Assembly (NCBI GenBank): GCA_030386875.1
Contig: CM059576.1
Coordinates: forward strand, 61,937,581 to 62,001,580
Length of the DNA: 64,000 nucleotides
Direction of reading: 5' to 3'
Origin: Morinoia aosen
Lineage: Eukaryota > Arthropoda > Malacostraca > Amphipoda > Talitridae
Part shown: one piece after another, positions 21,899 through 35,214 of the stretch
Layout: each line of letters begins with the position of its first letter
Numbering within the stretch: the first letter of the stretch is position 1
Notes under the pieces: generated by a model
Seen by the model: only the letters and a program-made list of their open reading frames with translations
What the model was told of the DNA's origin: nothing
Databases searched by the model: none
Position numbers and translations under genes: made by a program

Positions 21899-23034
21899 AA
21901 AAAGAAACGAATAAAAAAATGTCATTTTTACGTTGGTTCTTCTTTTTATCATTTTTAAATTGATGAGCAGCAAAGTCAGTGTTCTCCAATGTTCATGCCC
22001 AAGAATAAACATTGCAAAATCATGAGTACCACAGATTAAAATATTCCGAGTATTTGATAAATGCTGTGAAAACGGCATCGACATCCCTGGCAACCTATCG
22101 AGCAGACGCTCCTATTTCAAAGTTTAATGAATATGCATGCCAATTGACGGCTGGACACATTTTTCATCGGTACATGAATGACCAACGCAAATTGATTGAT
22201 TTCTTGAAGACATTGAAAATAATTTTTATTTTTAAGCGATGTACATGTAACACATCTATTCAGATACATCGATTTCTCAAACGAAATAGTGCATTTCAAA
22301 TTACAATACTCAAATAATTATCATTTGTTCTTCAACTAATTAGTGTTTTAGGAAATTTATTTTCTATTAAAATAATTTTTATTTTAAAATCATGAAATTT
22401 CTTCACAAAATACACCATAGCTTTATTTCAACCATCCACAAGCAAAAGTAAAACATGAATGTAATAAACATTCCCAGGCACCTATACGTATTTCAGAGGA
22501 ACATTTATTATAAAAATCTAAAAATCTGGTATAAAAAATCTGGTTAAGTTTGTAAGTGAGTTGGACGGGTAGTTTGTCGATTACGTGCCATGCAGCGGTC
22601 CTGTTCATAACTTCTACTTCCGTATTTTTTGTGGTTGAACAAGTGAGAAATTCTAATAGAAAATCCGAGCATACACCAGATGAGCTTGAGCTCAGAGCCA
22701 GAGCTTACATACAATAGTTACCCCCAAAATAATTGCAATTCAGATTTTAGCAGTATTTATTGAACGAGTTAATTTTACCGTCAGAATTAGAACGTTATCA
22801 TGAAACTTACCTAAAATAAAAAAGTATTATTAAAAAGATAAGCAGTTGGTATATGAAACGTAAGTTTGGTTATGGTAATATTTGAGTAATACCACACCTT
22901 GGGGCTTGATTATTATTTTCTAAAGCTAAATAAATTACTAAATTTATTGTCTACGGCAAATTTTTTACATTGATAGTGTTCGTGATACGAACACGGTATA
23001 TGACACGTACAAGATAAAAGGAAAAAGTTTTTTT

Positions 23035-23277
23035 TCAGAATCAAGCCTAATGAATGTTATCTTGTACATAGGTTTTTCAAATGCCGGTTTGCATAACGAC
23101 GCTCTGACGGTTACTCCCGGTCAATCCGGCACCCATGTTCGACGCTAGGGTAGAGGGGGAATTGTGACTGAGTTCTACCTTTTACCAACGGGGAGAATCA
23201 CCGGGTGGCATTGCCGGGATTCGAACTGCCGACACCTTCCCGTGACGAGCGCGCGTCCTTAACCCCTCGGCCAGGAA
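23035..23277 (-). mobile_element. SINE, tRNA head plus body
   Basis: On the minus strand: TGGCCGAGGGGTTAAGGACG (A box, one change), GGCAGTTCGAATCCCGG (B box), then a body with GATTGACCGGG and a TGTACAAGATAACATTCATT tail region. The body matches the SINEs at 32024, 56712 and 62286. The head is continuous with an inverted-end element lying to its right. Confidence 0.7.
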
Positions 23278-23650
23278 GACACGAGACACGCACTGGAAAC
23301 GGGACACAAACCGGACATGTGACATGCAAAGGACACACTACGGATCTGTTTCTCGAGGGTTGAGCCATTATTTTTGTTAAATTCTCTGGTGCAAATTTGC
23401 ACTTGCGGTTGCGAGTGAACTTTACTAGCGGAAGCCAAGGCCTCTCTTGCGCCCGTCCCGCTGCCTCTGATCTTCGTCTCGCTTTGTCTTGCTTGACCCC
23501 GCGCCGTGCAGCATCTCCAACCGACGCTTCCCACTACATATGTTCGAGTCACTTCTCGCCTTCACTTTACCTGCAACCCTATTCTTGTTTAATACTATAG
23601 CGAGTTTCAACATTTCCCGGAACGCCATCTGACGGGTGCAAGCAAATATT
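23277..23650 (-). mobile_element. Inverted-end element, minus copy
   Basis: Minus-strand order: arm TTCCGGGAAATGTTGAAACT at about 23625, GC-rich core (23450-23530), GGCTTCCGCTAGTAAAG, then into the tRNA-like head. The distal arm is missing; SINE body follows instead. Confidence 0.7.
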
Positions 23651-24594
23651 TCTACATGAGTTATCCCCTTAATGTGCTCGATTGAGAATCAAGTGTTAGT
23701 TATTAGTTTTTGAGGAATGGATGTTGGCTGATTTCATTACGAATAACGTCGAAATTATTTGTTTTAAGAAAAAAATTTTTGGAGAAGGCTTGTGACTTTT
23801 TATTACATGGTTTAAATAATGTGCAAATAATATCGTTAAATTCAAGTCGAGTGGGAAAGTTTTATGTAATCGCAACAATTCGACAAGACGTCTAAGTGTA
23901 AGAACAAACTAAGTTGTTTTCTGAATCAGACGGTTATCACTCCGGCCACAACATGTGCCACCGGTGGCCTCATAATGCTTCTGACTGACCAGCAGTCGAT
24001 CTAAATTTTTAAAAATATATTAGTAAAGTTACATGAGGGTATGATCTAGATCATGAGTGCTACTTTGATAATTGATCATTACAGTTGATTTTCCTTTTGA
24101 ATTGAGTATTGACCTTCAGTTTTACCACTTGCGGACAAAGTGTTCAGGTAAATAATAGGTACCTGGTAAAAGCTAACACAGGGTAGTCACACAGGGTAGT
24201 CCAAAAGTAACAAGGCAACGGATAATAACATTTATTACGAGACACCGTATACATACACGTATATTTAGTGCAAACATAACTAAAACATTAACAATTGTGA
24301 ACAATAATACATAATCCCTTAAATTTTATCAACGCTGGTCCTCAAACTGTCTTCCATTATAAATTACATAGCTTTGAAGTCTTGCTCATGTGCTTCGACG
24401 TACATTTTTTTACCGTTAATATATGGACAAAATTGTCAATAACATGGCGCAGATGAGATAGTTAAAATGACCAAATTTTAAAGATATATTTGATACACTA
24501 CCCTATTCCACATACTGTCCACTTCCTTATGGACCACCCTGTAAATCATTTCCACTACAGAACTGTTAGTGCTACGTGCTGTCCAGGAGTTAAT

Positions 24595-24865
24595 TATAGG
24601 AATGTTACGGCGTCAACGTACGAATCAAACCCGTAATTTTCGTCTCTTGCCTCCTTTACCGTATATGTTGAACTAACCATGCACTCCTTTCTTGTCTATT
24701 GAATATTGACAATTGGCGTAGTGTCCTCACTGTGTTCAGTTCTGCACTGTCCTGCCACTGGCAAGAACCTGCGAGTAAACTCGCTTTAATTATCTCAAAC
24801 ATGTGAGAGATTTTATTGACGAAAACTTTCTCACCTAAGCAATGTTGACGCTCTCCTTGCAACCT
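24595..24865 (-). repeat. Module Q, inverted copy
   Basis: Reverse complement of the direct Q copies. The same element recurs at 44635-44905 in the second duplication unit. Confidence 0.75.
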
Positions 24866-26069
24866 CTCACATGTAACTTTATTGGCATAAGTTGTTGAAC
24901 AAAACTTCATGTAATGTTTATGAACGTCACTTACAATAATTGCTCTGAAATCTTATTTTAATGACATATTTATACTGATGAAAAAAAATTGTGTCAAAAT
25001 TTCGAAAGCTCACTATTGTGAATGAAGTGAGTGATTTTTCGAGCATTGAACACATATAATATACAAATTGCTGCAAAACAGATGGGTTTAAATCAGAAAG
25101 AATTAGTATCAGAAAATATGAATTTCTAATATAATTTCATGCTTTTCATGGCAAAATATATAAGGCTAAGTATGGTGTTATGCTGTTTCTTGTCATCATA
25201 GAAAATCCTTTCCTAAATTTTATTCATCATTTCCTTCCACTACCAAAGTGCGAATTTTTCTCTGCTACGTTTCAAATTTCAAGTCCTTGTAACTCTTTAA
25301 CGAAGCATTTTCAACTAACGATAATTGATTAAAAAGTGTTTGCTTCAACTGTTGCAACCTTATGTTAAAGTTTGTCCGAAAAAAGACCACTCACCCTACA
25401 AAGAAAGTACAGTGCAATTTGGCTAACTAAACAAAAGTTTCCGAAACATGTAGAAATCGATTATCTTGGTCGCTGACACTCAACTTTGATACACAGACTA
25501 CGATAAATTTTATTGATGGCTCCATATTACAATTGCTCATACCTACAATTACAAGAAAAAATAAATGGAAAACCGACTGGTGTATATACTCTAGCGGAGA
25601 ATTGAAGTCATGTGTGCGTAACGTCTGTTCCTAAATCCCAGATATGTATTCATTACGTGCCCTGCAGTGGTACTGCTCATAATGACTCCTCAACACTTTT
25701 GTGTGACTGAACAAATCAGAAATTAAAATGAAAAATTTGTGTACGGACCAGGTGAAATTGAAATCGATTCATTGCATTGTTCCGTATCGATCGATCTCTT
25801 TTTCCGTATTTCCTATAAGCATTGTTCGTTCGTGTTGTAATATTTCTACCAGCCTGATTAGAATACAGTCCCCAATTGGGGTTGCGAATTTATATTTCCA
25901 GTACACGTACGATGAGCAACGTGAGGTGTACCATGGTTGCGGCCGGACAGGGAGGATGTGTGCAGTAGCACCTCGAGCAAACAGTCTGGCAAATGGAGCA
26001 AAAAAGTTATCCAAGTCTCTATTCGGCCTTGTCTCCAGCCAACGAAATATTTAGTGAGATATCCTTTTT

Positions 26070-27118
26070 TGAAAGTTTTGATGAAATCATTATGAACTAT
26101 GTGAACTGAGGGAGTATTAATTTCAATTTCAAATCAAGGATTGGCAAAAAAATATAATTTAATATTCAAACAAATATCGATTAAAAATTAAATGAGATCA
26201 ATCATTAATGATTTGCTCGCTGTGACATGAAGAACTGCGATTTAAGAAAGGACTTGGATGCGCTTTCTGCTACATAACTTTCATGAAGTTGCCGAAATGT
26301 GTATCAAAATATTTCTCGTCCATCACGCTGGTGGAAGAAACGAATAACTACGAATAAATTGATTGCATATCTCAGTTGAATTTCGCACTCTTCCTTACTC
26401 GCAAACGTCGACTAACATCCTTTTCGGAGATCATTTAAAACCTTTTTCCTTCACCGAATTGAAGTTTCCTTAAAGAGTAAATCGTCTCACTTCAGCAAGT
26501 GTGGATCGTGTGCTTCAATTTTATTGAGCGTGCTGCTCAATCATTCTATATTTATTAAAAGTTTAAATTAATTCAAGTATATCTTAGCTTTATCACTCAT
26601 TTTGAACTGTATCTCAGAGACTGTAACATGACCGTAGGAGGAATACAGCAGCGTTGAATTCCATTTATTTGTATTAAGTTGTGACTGAATTCACTCAAGG
26701 ATATTAAATTTGCCTTCTAACGCAACATTTATTATGTGCATAAGTACAATGACTAACAAAAACTTTCCGAAGGATATTCAGTCGGTCATCCGCGAAGACT
26801 TTATCTTTAGGTTCAACAATGAATAATTTACAAATTCGCCAGACTTTACAGGTGTGAGTAGAAGTCTTCACTGCCTAAACGGAACATTGATGTTGATGTT
26901 CGTTATGAGGGTCAAGGTGGAGGTATTTATACCTCTATCGAGATGTAAAGATTTTTTCATAATCTGAATGAAATAGAAACTACAGATGATCAGCCTATTT
27001 TTTCAAAGTTGAGTTTCAGTGTCGAAGTAAGGTATCGAACACCATTGCACGACCCATACCAAACAGCAAGAGGTGTCTATTGGCTCTTCAATGTCGGCGC
27101 CGAGCTGGGGCAAGAATA
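26070..27118 (+). repeat. Array module T, copy 3
   Basis: About 99% like 46310-47368 and close to 35215-36256. Followed directly by M1 and the hAT-C fragment. Confidence 0.8.
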
Positions 27119-27284
27119 ATAGTAATAAAAATTACGGTTATCTGTGGAATCAAGCGCGGAATCGGAACAGTGTGGCATAACCCACTGGCTTATATCAAGA
27201 TGCTCCTCACTACGCTCTACAGAGTAAGTTGAAATAATGTAAGAGGGAAATTTCAAGAATATCCATTGTCAAATGAAAAAGCAT

Positions 27285-27480
27285 TTGTTCAAGTCATTTC
27301 TTGCATTTATTTTGCCCACAACGCTATCCCTTCTTTAGTAAAAATTATTACGAATTTCAACATCTTCAGAAGCGCTTCCAGACAAGTGGCGAGCAATATT
27401 TATACATCAGGTATTCCTCGAATATGTTTCACAGAACATTTGCGCGTAAGCTATCAGTACTTAAAGGCATGGGTGTGACC
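27285..27480 (+). repeat. Arm module M1 (solo)
   Basis: Near-identical to 37860-38060 and 47535-47740. The short ORFs across it (27266-27478, 27301-27501) are repeat-derived, not genes. Confidence 0.7.
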
Positions 27481-27578
27481 AAAGTGTACTATAGCGGCTG
27501 AGGTAAAAAAAATTAGTAGCTAAATAGTGTATGATGGCCTAGGCTAAACTCTTCCAGGTGATGTACGGGGAGTGAGTC

Positions 27579-28020
27579 CAGGGCAGTCGGAATTGGTACA
27601 ATTCAACATATGTGGTACGATTTTCTTCATATGTCATTATGTTGTATATTTGGTACGATGGTAGGCTAAACCGCCCAATTTTGGTACGGTTCAAGGATTT
27701 TAATTTCTAAAAAAGAAAATATGCCCTACCAAGATTTCTTCGCCTTATTTTTGGCGGTTATAAAATTTTTCGTAGGAGAGGCAAATTAAACGAATCGTGT
27801 TTGAGGATATCAGCAAATCTATAAGATCCTCTTATGAAAATATATTTCGCTTTCCTCGCTTACATTTTACCACTCGTAGACAACTCAATTTAGAATTCCA
27901 AGCTGAGACATTCAGAATTCATACATTTCGAAATTCTATTGACACTGAAATTATTATGAACAACTTCATTCAAAGGGATTTGTTGAATTCAAATGACGTA
28001 AGCAAAATCGCAAAATGACG
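27579..28020 (+). mobile_element. hAT-C fragment with transposase-middle remnant
   Basis: Starts CAGGGCAGTCGGAATTGGTA with GGTACGA subterminal repeats. The open stretch 27797-28018 carries FRIHTFRNSIDTEII and NNFIQRDLL. The second block resembles the GNFIKRDLL block in the 53.19 kb hAT remnant. It is truncated into module Q after SKIAK. Confidence 0.6.
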
Positions 28021-28235
28021 TAAGTTTACTCGCAAGTTCTTGCCAGTGGCAGAACAGTGCAGAACTGAACGCAGTAAGGACACTACGCCAATTGTCAATA
28101 TTCAATAGACAAGAAAGGAGCGCACGAACTGTTCGATATCTATAAGCGCAATAGAGGCAGGAGGACTAAAATTACTTGTTTGATTCGTACGTAACATTCT
28201 TTAACTACGTAACTCCACAGCACGTGGCACTATCA
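28015..28235 (+). repeat. Module Q, direct copy (5' part missing)
   Basis: Begins inside Q at GACGTAAGTTTACTCGCAAG and runs to CAGCACGTGGCACTATCA. Confidence 0.7.
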
Positions 28236-28664
28236 TTTCTGTAGTAGAAGTTAAATATTTTTCAAATCGAATATTTGCAAATTTTAAAGTAATTAAATTT
28301 AATTTTTCATATAAACGGGAATTCACAGAATTAAACATTACTGACAGTTGTTCCACACAACATATCTCGAATTGGCGATGCATTACCTTACTTAGTCATT
28401 CACAAAGGCAAAACGACGGAAGTTAATCTAGTATTTGTACCATGACAGGAACCAATCTCTTTCAGCTTTAACAATTAAGGCATCAGCGTAGCAATAATAT
28501 GAGGTTAACCACGAATTTTTTCGAAAATTCCTGGTAGAACGATATTTCTTGAGCTCACACCTTAAATACTGATAACTTGTCCTAAAAAATCCGAGCGAAT
28601 ATATTTGAGGCATAACTTATGTAGTATGACTTTGGATCAAGAATCTGCACTAATTTCCGAAAAG

Positions 28665-28833
28665 GTTACAACTTATTGTTGTGCAGCAGAAATATGGCGT
28701 TGTGGGCGAAATAAAGGCGAGAAGTGACTTGAACATATGAATTGGGAAGCGTCGGTCGAAGATGCTGCACGGCGCGGGGTCAAGCAAGACAGAGCGAGAC
28801 GAAGATCAGAGGCAGCGGGACCGGCGCAGAATG
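28665..28833 (+). mobile_element. Inverted-end element, left arm and GC-rich core only
   Basis: Left arm from GGTTACAACTTATTGTTGTG, then the conserved core 28745-28833. The sequence then switches abruptly to another array module at CAGAATGGTTCTGTCAAA. The 75-codon ORF at 28762 spans this junction and is an accident. Confidence 0.7.
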
Positions 28834-29409
28834 GTTCTGTCAAAATTTCGAATGCATACTGTTGTGATAGAACTAATTGATTTCTCAAACACTGGCCACA
28901 TTTTCAAGTTGAATACAAATTGTATGCCTGTTCAGTCCGATACGTTTCATATTTCAAGTCCATGTAACTCTTTAACGAAGCAATTTTAGCTCACGATAAT
29001 GAGTAAAAAGTGTTTATTTCAACGGTCTCAGCCATACGTTTAAAGTTTGGCCTGCAAAGTGCCAGTCACCCTTTATAGAAAGTACATTGTAATTCAGTCA
29101 ACTTAACAAAATTTTCACACATACCGAAATGGATTCTCTTGTCTGCACAAGCCACTGACATGCTTGCACAAACCACCAGTTTATATCGTTATAAAGATGC
29201 TCTTCACTGCACTCCACAGAGTTATTTAAAACAATTATTAGACAATGTATATAAGAAAAATTTAAGCCGGGTGGAAAACTTTTTCACGACAGTGATAGCA
29301 AATCATGGAATACACAGTAAGTTATATATATAATTGCTATCAAACCAATGTAAATGAAAATTTTTAGAAATAAGCATTGTGAAATGAAAAGGTATTTGCT
29401 CAAGTCACA

Positions 29410-29610
29410 TACATAAGTTCAAGTCACTTCTGGCCTTTATTCTGCCTTCAATGCCATACTATTCCAGCACAACTTCGAGTTTCAACATTTCCCGAAACGT
29501 TACGGAGGGGTAGAAGCAAATATTTCTGCATCAGTTATCCATTCAATATTTTGGATCGCACATTATGCGTAAGGTATCAGAGTTCGAGGAATGGAGGTTG
29601 ACCAATGTTG
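29410..29610 (+). repeat. Arm module M1 (solo)
   Basis: Contains CTTCTGGCCTTTATTCTGCC and AACATTTCCCGAAACG. Matches 39995-40190 and 49655-49855. Confidence 0.7.
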
Positions 29611-31109
29611 AATAGCCGAACTTGAAATTGAGGTTCCCTCCTTGATACTACTATCAATTTTGGCGAAGGAATATCCGTCTCATTGGCTATCATAGTGAAA
29701 ATGCTTATATCAAAAGGAAATTATGTCGTTCATTGTACGAATCGGAGTCAGAATGGCACTTTCAATCGCTTCCTGCTCCGGGCGGAGCTGCATCGTATAA
29801 ATAATAGTGTAATACCAACACAATCTGACATGTCAGTAAATATTTTTTTCAAATTTAAATTTTCCATCTTCTTCAATTCGGGAGGGAATTTAGTCGTCAC
29901 TTCTCAAACCACTGATTGCAAAATAGAATTTTATGACCATGAGTAACTATTTAATTCTAACGAGACCTGACTGCATATTCTGTTTCTCAAATATTCTTTC
30001 TGCTGACACTCTACGCATGATTTGACTCAAGAAATTTTAGATGCATCTAAAATTTTGAAAAAGGAGAGGAAAAACATAAAATTAATCATGAATTTAACTC
30101 CCCAAGTCAACTCCTGGAAAACAATTGTGTTTGCCGATTCATGCATTTGCAAAATGGAGTAATCAATTGAACTGCCGTAACCAGTATACCAAAGTTGGGT
30201 GTCACCTGCCTAGATAACCTTTATCGAAGTACATGGAAGCACAAAACTACGAATTAAGTCTGAGAAGCTTTAAGTAAAAAAATCGGCTTCTAAGCGTGAC
30301 TCGGGTATGAAGAGTAAAAACTGTTCTCGTTATCAAGACAAACACAGAATAGCATCCCCTATGAAGTAATATTAGCGTAAGAAACATTACTAAGCTAGGA
30401 TAATATATTTCCAAGCAGATCGATTCTTAGAGAATCTCACGCGTAAGATAACAAAAAGAACCTATCTAAAAATAAACAAATAATAAAAAAATGAGTGTGT
30501 TGGGAGTAAAAATAATATAAATATTAATTTGTACCATGGTTTTTATTTTCATCAAGATTAGGATAGGTGCTAACAAAAGATTTTCCACACGCCGCCTCAT
30601 CTACCGTGACGCAGGCGTTCAAACGGCGGTGCGATCGTTTGGCGGACGCGATCGAAGCCACCAGGAGTTTCACGAATTATTGCAGAGGCAATCCTTTTAT
30701 TATTCAACCCGAAATAAAATTATTTCCTATCTTCTACTACATTTTCTCCATGATTGAGATCATGGGTAGTGTGTTGATTACTTGTCATGCAGCGGTACTG
30801 CTCACAATGACACTTTCACGTCAGTGAAATAGGACGCAATTAGATTTTCACCTAAATATTTCTCATATCTTTTCGAACAAAAAAAATTCTCCCTCAATTT
30901 ATAGCCTTCGAAACATAGACACAATTCTCATCAGTTTTTCAATTTTTAGGAAGAAACGCCATTAAAACAAATGTAATACGAGCAGAACTCTACACTTGAG
31001 CAATTAGTTGAAGGTAATTCCACATTGATTAGTATAAGTGAAGCTCATAAACATCTCTATTTGAAGTTAGTACAACTGAATATACCAAGTAAAGCACCAG
31101 TAAGACGTC

Positions 31110-31445
31110 GCAAGGAGAGCGTCAACATTGCTTAGAAAGCAAAGTTCTCGTACATAACGTCTCTCACATGTGTGAGTAAACTTGAGAGTAAACCCACTTC
31201 AATATTCTCATATTGAAGCGGGTTTACTCGCAAGTTCTTGCCAGTGGCATGACAGTGTAGAACTCAACGCTGCAAGGACACTACGCCAATAATTTGTTAA
31301 TATTCCATAAACACGAAAGAATTGCATTACCTGTTCCTCACCTACGCGCAATAGAGGCAGGAGGACTAAGCTTACGGGATTGATTCCTACGTTGACGACA
31401 CAACATTCCTTACTTACGTAACATCTTAAACAGCACGTGGCACCA
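31110..31445 (+). repeat. Module Q, direct copy, with internal small inverted repeat
   Basis: Starts CAAGGAGAGCGTCAACATTG. Between 31183 and 31225 TTGAGAGTAAACCCACTTCA and a near reverse complement lie back to back, a 50-bp imperfect palindrome also found at 51430-51485. Confidence 0.7.
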
Positions 31446-32023
31446 TCAGTTCTGCTGTGATAATAAAGTGTTTTGGAGGCAAGCAATTGGTTTTTGTAAA
31501 ATAATAAAATTTAATTTGCCTTTATAAAATGAAGTTAAAAGATGTCAACTAAATTTGACATCGCTGGGTGTACCACGTCACAGATCGCGAATTATATCAT
31601 TTACCTTACTTGGTCCTTTGCACAGTTATGAAGACTGCATTTGAACTTCTACTCCCAGCATTCACGTTACCACTCTCCTACCTGTTTAACATATGAGGCA
31701 TCAGCCTTCAAATAACGAGGCGATAAGAAACAATTCTTCGCACCCTAATTTTATTGCTATTCTCCATGCTTACAAAAAACAAGGAACGAGAATTTTACGC
31801 AGGGTGTGTCGGGAATGGAAGGGGTGAAACGGGAATGGATAGATTGGTACCTGATAGCGATGCGCTTTGCGCGTTTGATGCTAGTGTTGGAGGGTATATT
31901 TTGTAGGTAGTTTTAGGGTGCCATTCTATCCTGGTCTTTGTAGAAATATTTAGTGAAATACATCCATAAAATACTGACAACTCATTGTGAAATACCTAGT
32001 AAGACAAATTTGAGGCATAACTA

Positions 32024-32322
32024 ATGTAAATAAATAATAAATAATGAAGGCATCTACGGAAGCTTTATTTCCAATCAAGCCTAATACATATCACCTTGTA
32101 CATTGGATTTTCAAATGCCTTATAACTAACGCCAGGACGCCATGACGCTTTCCCCCGGTCGAGACCGGTACCCGTTTCAGACACCTGGGTAGAGTGGGGT
32201 ATTGTGCTTGGAATTGTTCTCCTATACCCAACAGAGAAAATCGCCACTGCCAGCGCCGAGTTTCGAACCCGGGTCCCGGCCGCACGGCAGCGGAACCTAT
32301 AGCACATGGCTATCGCAAGCAC
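32024..32322 (-). mobile_element. SINE, full body with tRNA-like head and ATT tail
   Basis: On the minus strand: head with B box GGGTTCGAAACTCGG, then CAATACCCCACTCTACCC, CGACCGGGGGAAAGCGTCAT, TCCAATGTACAAGGTGATAT, and a tail GATGCCTTCATT(ATT)n ending at about 32024. The corresponding place in the second unit (about 52290) lacks it, so it inserted into, or was lost from, one copy only. Confidence 0.8.
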
Positions 32323-32351
32323 AGGATTTTCAATTACGAAGATGTATCAGG

Positions 32352-32850
32352 GTGCGCAAATGTTGCAATTCATTACTATACAGCAGAAGTACGGCGTTGT
32401 AGACCAAATAAAGGCGAGAAGTGATATGAACATACGTATTGGGAAGCGCTGGGCGGAGATGCTGCACGGCGCGGGGTCAAGCAAGACAGAGCGGGACGAA
32501 GATCAGAGGCAGCGGGACGGGCGCAAGATCCGCCTTGGCTTCCGGTAATGAAGTTCACTCACAACCGCAGTGAAAATTTGCACCTGAGAATTTAACGAGG
32601 ATGTTGACCAAATACTCAGCAAAAACAGATTTGTAGTGTGTCCCTTGGATATTCCATGTCCTGTTTGTGTCCTGTTTCCAGTGCGTGTCTCGTGTCGTCG
32701 TGGCCGAGTGGTTAAGGGGGCTTCTACCCTCACGGGAAGATGTCGGTAGTTCGCAACACATTTGTTCGTCACTTCTCGCTTTTATTTTTCCCTTAACGCC
32801 AAACTTCTGTAGTACAATCATGAGCTTCAACATTTCCCAAAAAACCTACA
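32352..32850 (+). mobile_element. Inverted-end element with Pol III core (complete)
   Basis: Left arm about 32352-32430, GC-rich core 32440-32530, GGTAATGAAGTTCACTC, tRNA-like A box TGGCCGAGTGGTTAAGG (32701-32717) and degraded B box GGTAGTTCGCAA, then right arm from about 32762 to CAACATTTCCCAAAA near 32845. The arms are inverted repeats of each other. No protein is encoded. Confidence 0.75.
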
Positions 32851-33794
32851 GACAGCCGACAAAAATATTTTTACTTTAGTTGTCCCTCAATTACAATCGA
32901 GAATATAAATATGAGTAAATTATGAGTTTTTGAGGTGGGGGAAGCTAGTAGTCGGGTAAATATTTTGTCGAAGGTTGAATCCCTCTCCTTGATAGTAGAA
33001 AGGCGATGCCTGTTTGGTTAATGGGAGATTAAAGCTTTTCAGCCTTCGGAAAGGCGGTTGATACTGATGGGACTTCGTTGAGAAATGTACTTGTTATGAC
33101 AAACCCTGCAGTTTCGTGAAACTTACTGTTGTTGCCACCGGGCCACAACATGCGCCGCTGGTGGCCGCGCACGGAGGGGATGTTAATAATGCTGCTGACC
33201 GACTAGTTGTCACAAGCTCATTATTGTATATGTATGTAGAGCTAAATTTGGGCATGATCCAGTTAATGATTGCTATATTGATACTTACTCATTACGATTG
33301 ACTTTCATTTGAGTTAAATATTGAACTTAAGTTTTACCAAGTGTGGTCGAAGTGTTCTTGTAAATCATATACACCTGGAGAAGCTAACGATCACCGTGGT
33401 TACACAGGGAACCCAAAAGTTAGAACACTTGATGCTAACATTTATTTTGAGACTCCGTATACGAGCACGTATTTTAGTACGAACACAACTAGAATATTCA
33501 TATTTTGAAAAAAATAATACATATGCCTACAAATTGGATCAGGTCTGGTGCTCAAACAATTTTCCATAGTAAATTACGCACAGCTTTGAAGTCTGCCTCT
33601 CACGCTTCAACGAACATTTTTCCCCACGTTTAAATAATAGAGTTATAGAGCATTGTGAAATAACATAGCACATTTAACATAGGTGAAATGGATAAAATTA
33701 TAATAATATAACTGATACACAACCGTATTCCACGTACTGTCCACCTACTTACGGACCACACAGTACATCATTTCCAATGCAGAACTGTTAGTGC

Positions 33795-34040
33795 TACGTG
33801 CTGTCTAGGAGTTAATTAAAGGAATGTTACGTCGTCGACGTAAGAATCAAACCCGTAATTTTCGTCCTCCTGCCTTCATTGCCATAGTTGTTGAACAGTT
33901 CATGCGCTGTTTTCTTGTCTATTGAATATTGACAATTGGCGTAGTGTCCTTACTGCGTTCAGTTCTGCACTGTTCTGCCACTGGCAAGAACTTGCAACTA
34001 AACTCGCTTCAATAATCTCACCCATGTGAGAGAAGGTATG
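33795..34040 (-). repeat. Module Q, inverted copy
   Basis: Partner of the direct Q at 31110-31445. The inverted-end element at 32352-32850 lies between them. Confidence 0.7.
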
Positions 34041-35214
34041 TTCTTGGCGTGTTTATGAACTTGACATACATTTATTGCTGGGATATTTTTATTTTACGAG
34101 ATGTTAAACTGATGAAGTGATTGTGTCAAAATTCGGAAAGCTCACTATTGTGAATGAACTTAGGGATTTTTCGAACATTGGTCACATGTTATATACAAAT
34201 TGCATCACAACAAATGAGTTTTATTCAGAAAATATTTCATAAATTTCTGATATAGTTTCCAATTTCTCATGGTCGTAATAAATAATGCAATGGTGTTATT
34301 CTGTTTTTAATAATCATAGAAGACCGTTTCTTAAGTGTTATTCTTCATTTCCTTCCACTGACACTGTGCGAATTTTTCTCCGATGCGTGTCAAATTTTGA
34401 GTTCTTCTTACTCATTAAGGAAGCACATGCAAGTCACGAGAATTGAGTAATAGGTTTTTATTTCAACTGCCTCAGCCTTAGGTTGAAGTTTGTCCTGCAA
34501 ATTGTTGGTTACCCTGTATAGAAAGTGTTTTAAAATTTGGCTAACTAAAGAAAACTATCAGATACATGTTGAAATGAATTGTCCTGCCAGTTGACACTCA
34601 ACTTAGATACTCAGGCCAGAGCAAATTTTATTGATGGTTCCATATTACTATAGATAATACCTGCAATCACAGGAAAAAAATAAATAAAATCATCGGGTAT
34701 ATATACTTCAGGGAAGAATTCAAGACACGTGTGTGTATTATCTATTTTTAAATCCCAGATATGAAACTGATATGCACGGGTAGCGTGTTCATTACGTGCC
34801 CTGCAGCGGTGCTGCTCATAATGGCACCTCAACACTTTTGTGTGACTGAACAAATCAGAAATTAAAATGAAAAATTTGTGACTGGACCTGGCGAGATTGA
34901 AGTCGATTCATCACTTACGTACAATAGTTCCACAAAAATAATTCAAAATTAAAGCTTATCAGTGTATATTGAATGGCTCAACAATTACCTACCTTGATGC
35001 ACTGTTTCTACCTGGATGTTTTGACTATATTGATCCCCACTCTTAATTTACGTATTAATATCATCTGCACACGTACGATGTGTACCATGGTTGCGGCCGA
35101 ACATGAAGAATGTGTGCAGTAGCACCTCGGATGAAGGCAAATAGAGCAAAAAAGGTATCCAAGTCTCTATTCGGCCTTTTCCCCTGCCGACAAATGAGAT
35201 ATTCTATTTGAAAG

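Noticed and set aside
21824-23895. Cluster of short ORFs conserved between 21.8-23.9 and 41.9-43.9 kb
   Set aside because: They are identical only because the whole region is duplicated. The frames show no protein families and overlap on both strands.
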